Part shown: one piece after another, positions 8,514 through 16,931 of the stretch
Layout: every line of letters starts with the position of its first letter
Numbering within the stretch: position 1 is the first letter of the stretch
NCBI RefSeq assembly: GCF_018070465.1
Contig: NZ_JAGPXT010000012.1
Location: 1-64,000 of the forward strand
Direction: 5' to 3'
Source of the DNA: Micromonospora sp. C95
GTDB lineage: Bacteria > Actinomycetota > Actinomycetes > Mycobacteriales > Micromonosporaceae
DNA: 64,000 nt
The notes under the pieces: generated by a model
The model's input: only the letters and a program-made list of their open reading frames with translations
What the model was told of the DNA's origin: nothing
Database searches by the model: none
Position numbers and translations under genes: made by a program

Positions 8514-9950
8514 ATGAGTGACCAGCAGAGGCTGCGCAACTTCGTCAACGGCGAGTACGTCGAGCCGGTCGACGGCGGCTACGCCGATCTGATCGACCCG
8601 TGCACCGGTGAGGTCTTCGCCCGGACGCCGGTCTCCGGCGCCGCCGACGTCGACGCGGCCATGCGGGCCGCCGCCACCGCCTTCGACGGCTGGCGGGACA
8701 GCACCCCGGCGGAACGGCAGCGGGCGCTGCTCAAGCTCGCCGACGCGGTCGAGGCCCGGGCCGCCGACCTGGTCGACGCGGAGGTACGCAACACCGGTAA
8801 GCCCCGCCAGCTCACCGCCGACGAGGAACTGCCGCCCGCCGTGGACGAGTTCCGCTTCTTCGCCGGCGCCGCCCGCCTGCTGGAGGGTCGTTCGGCCGGC
8901 GAGTACCTGGCCGGGCACACCTCGTACGTCCGGCGCGAGCCGATCGGGGTCTGCGCTCAGGTCACCCCCTGGAACTACCCGCTGATGATGGCGGTCTGGA
9001 AGATCGCTCCCGCGCTGGCGGCCGGCAACACCGTGGTCCTCAAGCCCTCGGACACCACGCCGGTGTCGACGCTGCTGCTCGCCGAGATCGCCGCCGAGCA
9101 CCTCCCACCGGGTGTGTTCAACGTGGTCTGCGGCGACCGGGACACCGGCCGCGCCCTGGTCGCGCACCCCACCCCGCAGCTGGTCTCCATCACCGGCTCG
9201 ACCCGGGCCGGCATGGAGGTGGCCGCAGCCGCCGCGCCCGACCTCAAACGCACCCACCTGGAGCTGGGCGGCAAGGCCCCGGTGGTGATCTTCGACGACG
9301 CGGACGTCGCCGCGGCGGCCGAGGCGATCGCCCTCGGCGGCTACTTCAACGCCGGCCAGGACTGCACGGCGGCCACCCGGGTGCTCACCGGACCCGGCAT
9401 CCATGCCGACTTCGTGGCCGCCCTCACCGAACAGGCCCGCAGCACGAAGACCGGCGCACCGGACGACGCCGACATCCTCTACGGCCCGCTCAACAACGCC
9501 AACCAACTGGCCCGGGTACGCGGCTTCCTGGACCGGTTGCCCGATCACGCCACGGTGCGGACCGGGGGCGCGCAGGTCGGCGAGCGCGGCTACTTCTACG
9601 CCCCGACCGTCGTCTCCGACGTACGGCAGGACGACGAGATCGTCCAGGACGAGGTGTTCGGGCCGGTCATCACGGTGCAGCGGTTCTCCGACGAGGACGA
9701 GGCGGTCCGTTGGGCCAACGGCGTCGACTACGGTCTGTCCGCCTCGGTGTGGACCCGGGACCACGGGCGGGCGATGCGGATGACCCGGCGGCTCGACTTC
9801 GGCTGCGTCTGGGTGAACACCCACATCCCGTTCATCTCCGAGATGCCGCACGGCGGCTTCAAGCACTCCGGGCACGGCAAGGACCTCTCCGTCTACAGCC
9901 TGGAGGACTACACCCGGATCAAGCACGTCATGCACCACATCGAGGGCTGA
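8514..9950 (+). CDS. patD: Gamma-aminobutyraldehyde dehydrogenase
   Basis: A 478-residue aldehyde dehydrogenase. The catalytic cysteine is in [10 protein letters not shown] (C284) and the general base in LELGGKAP (E250); the N169-type motif [22 protein letters not shown] is intact. GQDCTAA and the C-terminal [22 protein letters not shown] are typical of the PatD/ProD group, which oxidises 4-aminobutanal from putrescine to GABA. The ATG has GGAG 10 bases upstream. It is isolated from the polyamine operon at 18-25 kb, but the functions fit one pathway. Immediately after its stop is the 3' end of a lost aminotransferase. A short palindrome (GGTT-N5-AACC, 8463-8475) precedes it. Confidence 0.88.
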   Translation: MSDQQRLRNFVNGEYVEPVDGGYADLIDPCTGEVFARTPVSGAADVDAAMRAAATAFDGWRDSTPAERQRALLKLADAVEARAADLVDAEVRNTGKPRQLTADEELPPAVDEFRFFAGAARLLEGRSAGEYLAGHTSYVRREPIGVCAQVTPWNYPLMMAVWKIAPALAAGNTVVLKPSDTTPVSTLLLAEIAAEHLPPGVFNVVCGDRDTGRALVAHPTPQLVSITGSTRAGMEVAAAAAPDLKRTHLELGGKAPVVIFDDADVAAAAEAIALGGYFNAGQDCTAATRVLTGPGIHADFVAALTEQARSTKTGAPDDADILYGPLNNANQLARVRGFLDRLPDHATVRTGGAQVGERGYFYAPTVVSDVRQDDEIVQDEVFGPVITVQRFSDEDEAVRWANGVDYGLSASVWTRDHGRAMRMTRRLDFGCVWVNTHIPFISEMPHGGFKHSGHGKDLSVYSLEDYTRIKHVMHHIEG

Positions 9951-10028
9951 CCACCGCTGGTCATCTCCGACGACGAGCTGGCCCGCGGCCCGGCCATCCT
10001 CGACGCCGCCTTCGGGCGACCGACCGGC
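9951..10028 (+). pseudogene. Remnant of a class III aminotransferase C-terminus
   Basis: The 26 codons directly after the patD stop read PPLVISDDELARGPAILDAA and then FGRPTG, in one frame with no start codon. The pattern PPLxIxxxELxxGLxILDxAL is the usual C-terminus of GABA, acetylornithine and diaminobutyrate class III aminotransferases. It appears to be the last piece of an aminotransferase gene whose body was deleted, with the junction falling at the patD stop codon. The stretch is short, so chance resemblance cannot be excluded, but residue spacing and position after patD support a scar. Confidence 0.5.
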
Positions 10029-10076
10029 CGGGTGGTTGCCGCGTCCGCACCGCGCGGCAGCCACCCGGCCTCAGCC

Positions 10077-10757
10077 TCAGCGCAGTACCTCGACGATGTT
10101 GTTGCGCACGAGATTCTTGCCCGGCTCCCGGATCTGCTCCATCGCGGCGGAGTTCAGCAGCACACAGCTGCCCGAGGGGCCGGTGATGGTGACCGTGGTC
10201 GCCTTGTCGTTGTCCAGGTTGGTCACCCGCAGGCGGGTACCGACCGGGAAGCGGTCGCTGGTCGCGGCCGGCCCGGCGGCCTCCTCGAAGAAGGTGATCG
10301 CACCCTGGCAGGCCGACCCGGTCACCGGGCGGGCCGCCGGTGGTGAGGCCGAACCCGGTCGGTCGCCGATCACGCCCGGCTGTCCCGCACCCGGCTGCGC
10401 GGCGACCTCGCCGATCCGTTCGACCACGTTGCGTCGGATCACGTTCTTGCCAGGCTCGCGGACGAGTTCCATCGCGGCGGCGTTGAGCAGCACGCAACTG
10501 CCCGACGGACCGACGACGGTCACCTCCGCCGATCTGTTGTTGTCCAGGTTCGTCACCCGCAGCCGGGTGCCGACGGGGAACTGGTTGCTGGTGGCGGCCG
10601 GCACGCCCGCCTCGGCCGAGAACGTGATCGATCCGGCGCAGACACTCTGCCGGGTCGGCGCGCTGTCCGCGAATCCGAGTCCGGTGCCGACCGCCACCGT
10701 CGCCGCGGCGACCACCGCCACCCCTGCCGCCAGCGCGTGCTTCCGCTGCAGCTTCAC
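10077..10757 (-). CDS. Secreted protein with two tandem degenerate RlpA-like (double-psi beta-barrel) repeats
   Basis: A 226-residue protein with a signal peptide (about residues 1-30) and two near-identical repeats of roughly 75 residues. Each contains CxGxITF, FPVGTRLRVTNLDN and GPSGSCVLLNxAAMExxREP, and the second ends at the C-terminus. FPVGTRLRVTNLDNxxS resembles the core of RlpA/DPBB proteins, and LLNxAAME aligns with the RlpA helix IDLSxAAAxAL. The positions of the RlpA lytic residues (His in TAAH and Asp in NDRGP) are not conserved, so binding rather than cleavage is likely. Each repeat has two cysteines that could form a disulfide. The repeats are joined by a Pro/Gly/Ala linker. GTG start with GGAGG five bases upstream. 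Confidence 0.7.
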   Translation of the reverse strand: MKLQRKHALAAGVAVVAAATVAVGTGLGFADSAPTRQSVCAGSITFSAEAGVPAATSNQFPVGTRLRVTNLDNNRSAEVTVVGPSGSCVLLNAAAMELVREPGKNVIRRNVVERIGEVAAQPGAGQPGVIGDRPGSASPPAARPVTGSACQGAITFFEEAAGPAATSDRFPVGTRLRVTNLDNDKATTVTITGPSGSCVLLNSAAMEQIREPGKNLVRNNIVEVLR

Positions 10758-10878
10758 CTGTTCCTCCCGTCCTCACACCCTTGTGTTTCGAGGGCTGGTA
10801 CGGCCCGGGAACGCTGTCCAGTTCATCGCCGTGACACTTGTCGAAAACAAGACTTCGAATGAACCGACGACGCACCGG

Positions 10879-11514
10879 TCATACCGGCCCGTAACGGGTA
10901 TGGGGCGCACCCGTCAGCAACGCCCAGTAGCGATCCCCGTACGACCAGTGCCACCACTCGGTCGGATAGTTCACCAGGCCGGCCCCGCGTAGCGCGTCGG
11001 CCATGATCTGCCGGTGCCGCCGGGCCTCGACACCGATCGACGACGCGGCGGTGAAGCAGGCGTTGTCACTCGCCTCCGGGGTGGCGTCCACCGGGGTGCC
11101 CATGTCCAGTTCGATGCCGTCCACCGTGCACATGGTGAGGTCCACCGCACCACCGGTGCTGTGCGGCGCCACCGCCACCGGCGACACGAACTTGGTGGTC
11201 TCCCGGTACAGCCGCTCCGGCGACCAGTCCGGGTGGCTGCGGCGCAACTCCTCCTGGTAGCCGGTGAAGATGTCCAGCTGCGCCTGGTAGGGCCGGTAGC
11301 CCTCGACGATCAACAGGCGCAGGCCGTCCGGCAGGGCGCGCTGCGCCGCCAACAAGCGGTCCACCACCGGCTGGCGCAGTCGGGCGTACGCGCCGGTCGG
11401 ATCGGCCGCCCGCGCGTCCAACCGCAGCTCGGCCACCTCGCGCAGGTCGACAAGGGGCGCACCGTCGTCGATGCCGCGCACCGCGGCGACCCGCGGATCG
11501 CAAAGGAGGATCAT
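10879..11514 (-). CDS. VanX-type D-Ala-D-Ala dipeptidase
   Basis: A 211-residue zinc peptidase of the M15D/VanX family. The conserved arginine is in EGYRPYQAQ (R74). Zinc ligands are H118 and D125 in PHSTGGAVD and H189 in EWWHW, with the catalytic glutamate E186. The spacing H-x6-D and E-x2-H matches VanX. Such enzymes hydrolyse free D-Ala-D-Ala, removing the normal cell-wall precursor so that an altered one is used, or recycle the dipeptide. The length is close to VanX. The ATG overlaps the ligase stop by four bases (ATGA), so it is translated from the same message. There is no signal peptide: a cytoplasmic enzyme. Confidence 0.85.
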   Translation of the reverse strand: MILLCDPRVAAVRGIDDGAPLVDLREVAELRLDARAADPTGAYARLRQPVVDRLLAAQRALPDGLRLLIVEGYRPYQAQLDIFTGYQEELRRSHPDWSPERLYRETTKFVSPVAVAPHSTGGAVDLTMCTVDGIELDMGTPVDATPEASDNACFTAASSIGVEARRHRQIMADALRGAGLVNYPTEWWHWSYGDRYWALLTGAPHTRYGPV

Positions 11515-12635
11515 CGTCCGGCTCCCCCGCCGGGCCGCTCCGCGTGCCGGGCGAAGGCCAGCGCGACGAGCCGGTCCAGGATCTCCCGGTAGTCGACGCC
11601 GGCCGCTGCCCACACCTTCGGGTACATCGAGTGCGCGGTGAAACCCGGCATCGTGTTCAACTCGTTGACGTACAACTCGCCGGCGACCTCGTCGTAGAGG
11701 AAGTCGACCCGGGCCAGGCCCCAGCCGCCGATCGCGGCGAACGCCCGCACCGACAGCTCCCGGATCCGCTCGGTGACCTCGCGGGGCAGCGGGGCCGGAA
11801 CGATCATCGGGTCGCTGTCGCCGAAGTACTTCTGGCGATAGTCGAACCAGCCACCACTCACCCGTACCTCGCCGACCGCTGATGCGTCCGGACGGGTACC
11901 GCCGAGCACACCGCACTCCAGTTCCCGGCCGCTCACCCCCTGCTCCACCACGACCACCGAGTCGTGCCGCAGCGCCTCCTCGATCGCCGCCGCCAGATTG
12001 TCGCCCTCGGCCACCCGGGAGATGCCGATCGAGGAGCCCATCCGGGCCGGCTTGACGAACACCGGGCGACGCAACCCCACCACCAGCTTCTCCGGATCCT
12101 CGGTCGTCCGGTACGTGGTCGCGTCGAAGGAGACGTGCGGGGTGATCGGCACTCCCTCGGCCCGCAACGCCCGCTTCATCGCCACCTTGTCCATCCCGAC
12201 GGCCGAGGCGAGGATGCCGCACCCGGCGTACGGCACACCCAGGGATTCGAGCATCCCCTGCACCACACCGTCCTCACCGAACGGACCGTGCAGCACCGGG
12301 AAGACCACGTCCAGTTCGGCGTGCACCGCGCCGGGCGCGTCCATCGCGGTCACCACCGCCGTGCCGGAGCGCGGCCCAGCCCGTAACTCGACCGCCGGAC
12401 CGATCACCGTCAGCCGGTCGTCGATCGCCCGCTCGGACGCCGTGCCGGCGAGGAACCCGGACAGCGCGGCGTCCGGGACGAGCCGCAGCCCGCCGGTGCG
12501 GGTGACCCCGATGGCGACGATGCGGTACCCACCGCCGGCCAGCGCCCGAGCCACGCCGAGCGCGGAGGCGCAGGAAACGTCGTGCTCCGCCGACGGACCG
12601 CCGAACAGAATGCCAATGCGTACGGGCGCACTCAC
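11511..12635 (-). CDS. ddl: D-alanine--D-alanine ligase family (Ddl/Van ligase)
   Basis: A 374-residue ATP-grasp ligase. The first D-Ala-site motif is GGPSAEHDVS, the serine loop is KPARMGSSIGIS, the omega-loop region reads WFDYRQKYFGDSD, and the metal and second-substrate site is LYVNELNTMPGFTAHSMYPK. DYxxKY is the form found in D-Ala-D-Ala ligases (DYEAKY) rather than the VanA-type D-lactate ligases, so a D-Ala-D-Lac product is unlikely; D-Ala-D-Ala or D-Ala-D-Ser is possible. Its neighbours suggest a specialised second ligase rather than the housekeeping one, which cannot be checked here. GTG start overlapping the upstream PLP-enzyme stop by four bases. Confidence 0.9.
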   Translation of the reverse strand: MSAPVRIGILFGGPSAEHDVSCASALGVARALAGGGYRIVAIGVTRTGGLRLVPDAALSGFLAGTASERAIDDRLTVIGPAVELRAGPRSGTAVVTAMDAPGAVHAELDVVFPVLHGPFGEDGVVQGMLESLGVPYAGCGILASAVGMDKVAMKRALRAEGVPITPHVSFDATTYRTTEDPEKLVVGLRRPVFVKPARMGSSIGISRVAEGDNLAAAIEEALRHDSVVVVEQGVSGRELECGVLGGTRPDASAVGEVRVSGGWFDYRQKYFGDSDPMIVPAPLPREVTERIRELSVRAFAAIGGWGLARVDFLYDEVAGELYVNELNTMPGFTAHSMYPKVWAAAGVDYREILDRLVALAFARHAERPGGGAGR

Positions 12636-13774
12636 GCCACTGCCACCTCTTCCTCGATTCGGGTGGTCGCCGTAAGTCGGGCGACCAGTTCCGGCTCCAC
12701 GTTTCCGCCGGTCAGCACCACGCCGACCGTCCGCCGCCGGTCACCAACCACCGCCGCCGGTCGCTCGGCGGTCGGCGACCGTCGCGTCCCGCCGGACCCG
12801 GGCGAGCGCAGCCCCGCGTCAGCGCCGAGCGGGCGCAGCGTCCCGTCAGTGCCGCGCGGGCGTAGCGCCCCGTCGGCGACGAGCCGTAGCGCGCCGGCCA
12901 GGCCGGCCGCCCCCGACGGCTCGGCCAGTACCTTCAGTTCCAGCAGAAGCAGCCGGAACGCCTCGGCGATCTCGTCGTCGTTCACCCGCACCACCGCCCG
13001 CAGCCGGTCGCGCAGGACGGCGAAGGGCAGTTCACCCACACAGGACGGACGCAGTCCGTCGGCGATCGTCGGTGCCGGGGTGACCGCGACGGGTCGACCG
13101 GCCGCCAGGCTGCGGGCGAGTGAGTCGCAGCCATCCGGCTCCACGCCGTACACCTCGATCGGCCGGCCGGTCGCGGCCAGGCAGGCACCGGCCGCACCAC
13201 CACCCCCACCGACCGGCAGCACGAGGGCGTCCAGCGGGGTACCGGCCCGCTCGGCCTCCTCGATCAGTTCGAGGCTGGCGCTGCCCTGCCCGGCGATGAC
13301 GTCCGGATGGTCGTACGCGTCGACGATCGGGTGGCCGGTCTCGTCGCTGACCCGACGGGCCACGGCCAGCCGCTCCTCGACCGTCGTACCGGCGAGCACC
13401 ACCCGCGCGCCTGCGGCGCGGGCCCGGGCCACCTTCGTCGCCGCCGCGTCGACCGGAAGCACCACCGTGGCGGCGAGCGCGAACTGCTGTGCGGCGAGCG
13501 CCACTGCCACCGCGTGGTTGCCGGTGCTCTGCGCGACCACCCCGCGGTGCCCGGCAGTCGCCAGCCGGCCCACCGCGAACAGCCCGCCGCGCATCTTGTA
13601 CGAGCCGCCGACCTGGAGGTTCTCCGCCTTCAGCAGCACCCGGGCACCGGCCAGCCGGTCGATCGCCGGTGCGCGCAGCACCGGGGTACGCAACACCCGG
13701 CCGGCCAGCCATCGAGCTGCCTCCGGCACGTCGATCGGAGCCGGGACGGCTCTGCGGGGATCGGTGTGGGACAT
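12632..13774 (-). CDS. PLP-dependent serine/threonine dehydratase or serine racemase-like protein (fold type II)
   Basis: A 380-residue enzyme of the tryptophan-synthase-beta fold. KAENLQVGGSYKMRGG carries the Schiff-base lysine (K60), STGNHAVAVA is the cofactor-binding asparagine loop, VGGGGGAAGA binds phosphate, and VVLTGGNVE is the C-terminal serine/glycine loop. These motifs are shared by threonine dehydratases, serine dehydratases and eukaryote-type serine racemases. About residues 300-347 form a low-complexity Arg/Gly/Pro-rich insertion not usual in the family. Because it overlaps the ligase by four bases, supply of D-serine or removal of a competing amino acid is plausible, but the activity is inferred only from context. 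Confidence 0.8.
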   Translation of the reverse strand: MSHTDPRRAVPAPIDVPEAARWLAGRVLRTPVLRAPAIDRLAGARVLLKAENLQVGGSYKMRGGLFAVGRLATAGHRGVVAQSTGNHAVAVALAAQQFALAATVVLPVDAAATKVARARAAGARVVLAGTTVEERLAVARRVSDETGHPIVDAYDHPDVIAGQGSASLELIEEAERAGTPLDALVLPVGGGGGAAGACLAATGRPIEVYGVEPDGCDSLARSLAAGRPVAVTPAPTIADGLRPSCVGELPFAVLRDRLRAVVRVNDDEIAEAFRLLLLELKVLAEPSGAAGLAGALRLVADGALRPRGTDGTLRPLGADAGLRSPGSGGTRRSPTAERPAAVVGDRRRTVGVVLTGGNVEPELVARLTATTRIEEEVAVA

Positions 13775-13794
13775 GTCCTCTCCTTCGAGGTCGA

Positions 13795-14931
13795 TCAGTG
13801 CGACGCCGTCGGCATGAGCGGTCGTCGGGCGGCCTCACCCCGGCGGGGCAGGTCGAACAGCCACGTCGCCCGGATCGCCAGCAGCAGCCGGTGCAGTCCG
13901 AGGCTGAGCGCCAGCACGGCGACGGTGAGCGACAGCGGGAAGCCGAGGGCCAGGGCGAACCGGGCGGGATCGTCCAGCGCGGCGATCGGTTCGGCGATCA
14001 GTCGGTGCAGCAGCGCCAGCACCGGCATGTGCAGCACATAGATCGGCAAGGTCTGGCGACCGAGGGCGGCGAGCGGTTCGCCGACTGCCGGCCTCCGGGC
14101 CAGCCGGACCGCCACGGCGATGCCGAGCAGCACGGCGAGGACGGAGACCAGCGGCGCCACACCGGGCAGCCGAGCGGTGCCGGTCGCCGCCACGGCAGCC
14201 AGCGCGACGGCGTACGCCCCGGCGGCCAGCACCAGTCGTCGGCCGGTGACGGCGTCGGTCCACCTGAGCACGTACCCGCGCAGGTGCAGGCCGGCCAGGA
14301 AGAACACCAGATTCTGGTAGAGACCGGCCCGGTTGCCCGGGGTGTCGACCAGCCCCGCCGAGGCGACGGCGCTCAGGATGCCGGCAGCGGCCAGCAGCAC
14401 CGCCGGACGGACCCGTCGCAGCGCCTTCGCCAGTACGAAGTACAGCGCCAGCGCGTACAGGTACCAGAGGTTGGACGGGGTGACCGTCAGCTGTGCCAAC
14501 AGACCGCCGAGGTCGCTCGCCCGGTCGGTGGGGAAGTCCGGGGCGAGGGCCAGTACGGCAGTGTGGATCATCAGCCAGACGCCGTACAGGTAGAGGAAGC
14601 GGGCGACCCGGGGCCGGGCGACCGACCGCCAGGGGCGCTGCACGGCGGCCGCCGCGAACATGCCGGAGATGGTGAAGAACAGCGGCATCCGCATCGGCAG
14701 CAACAGTTCGCCGAGGGTTCCCCAGGCACCCGCCACCGGCACGTCGAGCCGCCAGTCGATCTGGAGATAGTCCTTGACGATCACGTGCCAGAGCAGGACC
14801 AGCAGGATGCAGCCGCCCTTGGCGACGTCAGCCCAGGCCAACCTGACGCCGGCCGAGGCCGACCCGGTGCCGCCGCCGGGGGCGGGCCTACCGACGGCCG
14901 TATCGACCGCGACCTGTTCCCGGGTGGTCAT
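13795..14931 (-). CDS. Acyltransferase family 3 membrane protein
   Basis: A 378-residue protein with about ten membrane segments. The N-terminal motif WADVAKGGCILLVLLWHV carries the conserved histidine of OafA/acyltransferase-3 enzymes, followed by PLFFTISGMFAAA and, near the C-terminus, LPIYVLHMPVLALL, all standard for this superfamily. It probably transfers an acyl group to a sugar or lipid-linked substrate at the membrane. The same membrane fold forms the N-terminal half of VanT serine racemases, relevant because it stands 20 bases upstream of a serine racemase-like gene, a D-Ala ligase and VanX. The ATG start is supported by GAGGAGAGAGC just upstream. Confidence 0.85.
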   Translation of the reverse strand: MTTREQVAVDTAVGRPAPGGGTGSASAGVRLAWADVAKGGCILLVLLWHVIVKDYLQIDWRLDVPVAGAWGTLGELLLPMRMPLFFTISGMFAAAAVQRPWRSVARPRVARFLYLYGVWLMIHTAVLALAPDFPTDRASDLGGLLAQLTVTPSNLWYLYALALYFVLAKALRRVRPAVLLAAAGILSAVASAGLVDTPGNRAGLYQNLVFFLAGLHLRGYVLRWTDAVTGRRLVLAAGAYAVALAAVAATGTARLPGVAPLVSVLAVLLGIAVAVRLARRPAVGEPLAALGRQTLPIYVLHMPVLALLHRLIAEPIAALDDPARFALALGFPLSLTVAVLALSLGLHRLLLAIRATWLFDLPRRGEAARRPLMPTASH

Positions 14932-15078
14932 GCTCTCTCCTCTTCGTCGCGGTGCACGCTGGCCAACTGGTTCCCGGCACGCCGGGTCGGCTGTTTCGCG
15001 GGCACGCCGAAGGTCGGGCTGCCGCGGTGTGCGGCCCCGATCTGTGGGCTGTGGTTCGAAGCCGGCCGGGTGGCCGGG

Positions 15079-16137
15079 TCAGGGTGCGCTGGGTAGTTGG
15101 ACGTCCACCCACAGTCCGCCGTACTCGGCCGGCCGGGCGGCGATCAGGCCGTCGTGCGCCTGGGTGATCGAGCGGGCGATGGCCAGACCGAGGCCGGCGC
15201 CACCGCTCTGGTTCGTCCGGTCCCGGGCCAGGCGCCGGAACGGCTCGAAGAGCCCGGCCACCGCCTCCGCCGGCACCACCTGTCCCGTGTTGACCACGGT
15301 CAGGGCCGGACTGTGTCCGACCGTGACGGTGAGGGTGCCGCCCGGCCGGTTGTACTTGATCGCGTTCTCCACGAGGTTCGTCACCAGCCGTTCCAGCAGC
15401 ACCCGCTCGCCCATCACCATCCGGGGCTCCAGGTGGCTCTGCACCGTCACCCCGGCCTCGGTGATCCGGTCCTGGTACGTGGCCAGCACCCCGGTGACGA
15501 CCTCGTCGAGCCGCTGCGGGGTACGGGACCGTAGGCCCTGGTCACTCTCGCTGAGCGCGAGCAGCCCCTCGATCAGCCGCTCGTTGCGTTCGTTCGTCTC
15601 CAGCAGTTGCCCGGTCAGCAGCTCCAGTTGTTCACCGGTGAGCGACCGGGCCATGCCGACCTCGATAAGCGTGCGCTGCACCGCCAACGGCGTACGCAGT
15701 TCGTGGGAGGCGTTCGCGGCGAACCGCCGCTGCCCCTCGTAGCCGGCGGCGATGCGCTCCATCATCTCGTCGATGGACCGGGCCAGCCGGGCCAACTCAT
15801 CGTTGCCGCGCGGCCGGAGTCGGTGACCGAGATTCTGCGGCCCGACCTGCGCGATCGGCCCGGCCAGATCGCGCACCGGGCGCAGGCACCACAGCGCGGC
15901 GGCCCAGATCCCGAGCACCGCGACCAGGAGCACGGCAAGCGGGGCGAGCGCCAGGATCAGCTCGACGAAGTTGGACACCTGGCCGCAGAGCACGCCCGAC
16001 CCGGGCAACCCGGTGCCGCAGAGCCGCTTGCCCCAGAGCCACAGCTGGCTCAGGGCCCACCTCGCCAGCTCGGGAGCGGCGTATCCGGCGAACAGCGCGA
16101 GCACGCCGACCAGCACGATCCGCCAGCGCGGGGTCAC
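15079..16137 (-). CDS. Sensor histidine kinase
   Basis: A 352-residue sensor. Two membrane segments (about residues 7-24 and 60-84) flank a short extracellular loop of about 35 residues containing two cysteines. A HAMP-like linker follows, then the phosphoacceptor H-box ASHELRTPLAVQR (H145), the N-box LVTNLVENAIKYN and the G-box GGAGLGLAIARSI. The loop is small, as in VanS-like and cell-envelope-sensing kinases. GTG start overlaps the response regulator stop by four bases, so the two are co-translated. The downstream acyltransferase-PLP enzyme-ligase-VanX genes lie on the same strand after 147 bases, a likely regulated promoter region. Confidence 0.92.
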   Translation of the reverse strand: MTPRWRIVLVGVLALFAGYAAPELARWALSQLWLWGKRLCGTGLPGSGVLCGQVSNFVELILALAPLAVLLVAVLGIWAAALWCLRPVRDLAGPIAQVGPQNLGHRLRPRGNDELARLARSIDEMMERIAAGYEGQRRFAANASHELRTPLAVQRTLIEVGMARSLTGEQLELLTGQLLETNERNERLIEGLLALSESDQGLRSRTPQRLDEVVTGVLATYQDRITEAGVTVQSHLEPRMVMGERVLLERLVTNLVENAIKYNRPGGTLTVTVGHSPALTVVNTGQVVPAEAVAGLFEPFRRLARDRTNQSGGAGLGLAIARSITQAHDGLIAARPAEYGGLWVDVQLPSAP

Positions 16138-16799
16138 TCGGCACCGCCGATGCGGTACCCGGCCCGGGGCACGGTGTGGATGACCTGCGGCTCACCGAGC
16201 TTCTTGCGCAGCGTCATCACGGTGACCCGGACGACGTTCGTGAACGGGTCGGCGAACTCGTCCCACGCCTGTTCCAGCAGTTCCTCGGCGCTGACCACCC
16301 GGCCTTCGGCCCGCAGCAGCACATGCAGCACCGCGAACTCCTTCGGGCTCAGGCTGACCGGCCGGTCGTCGCGAGTGACCGTGTGCCGGGCCACGTCCAG
16401 GACGACGCCGTGGGCCGCCAGCACCGGCGGGATGGCCGGTGCGGAGCGCCGGCCCAACGCCTGCACCCGAGCGACCAGCTCGGCGAAGGCGAACGGCTTG
16501 GTCAGGTAGTCGTCGGCGCCCAACCCCAGGCCCTCCACCCGGTCGCGGATGCCGGCGGCGGCGGTGAGCAGCAACACCCTGGTACCGGAGCCGGACGCCG
16601 CCAGGCTGCGACACACCTCGTCACCGGTATGTCCTGGCATGTCCCGATCCAGCACGGCGACGTCGTACCGGTTCACCCCGACCCGCTCCAACGCTCCGTC
16701 ACCGTCGTAGCAGACGTCCACCGCCATCGCGAGGCGACGCAGCCCCTCGGCGACGGTGTCCGCCAACAACCGCTCGTCGTCCGCCACCAGCACCCGCAC
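16134..16799 (-). CDS. OmpR/PhoB-family response regulator
   Basis: A 221-residue regulator with a receiver domain and a winged-helix DNA-binding domain. The acidic pocket is ADDE (D7, D8), the phosphoacceptor is in VLDRDMPG (D51) and the conserved lysine in DDYLTKPF. The C-terminal half has LSPKEFAVLHVLL, RVTVMTLRKKLG and the final HTVPRAGYRIG. I chose the GTG of VRVLVADDE because GGGGAG lies seven bases before it; a longer start would add 12 non-conserved residues. Together with the overlapping kinase it forms a complete two-component system, first in line before the van-like genes and so their probable controller. Confidence 0.92.
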   Translation of the reverse strand: MRVLVADDERLLADTVAEGLRRLAMAVDVCYDGDGALERVGVNRYDVAVLDRDMPGHTGDEVCRSLAASGSGTRVLLLTAAAGIRDRVEGLGLGADDYLTKPFAFAELVARVQALGRRSAPAIPPVLAAHGVVLDVARHTVTRDDRPVSLSPKEFAVLHVLLRAEGRVVSAEELLEQAWDEFADPFTNVVRVTVMTLRKKLGEPQVIHTVPRAGYRIGGAE

Positions 16800-16931
16800 G
16801 CTTCCGCTCCCCGTGTTCCTCGCTGTCGGCCACACGCTCTCAGGCAGGAGTTAAGAGTTCCGTAAGTGCCCGCCGAACCAATACTCCACGTAACCACCCC
16901 ACCCCCTGAACGCCCGCCCCCACGCCCCCGT

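Noticed and set aside
10879..12635. Classical vanHAX glycopeptide-resistance operon
   Set aside because: There is no VanH-type D-lactate dehydrogenase and the ligase has the DYxxKY loop of D-Ala-D-Ala ligases, so VanA/VanB-type resistance is not supported.
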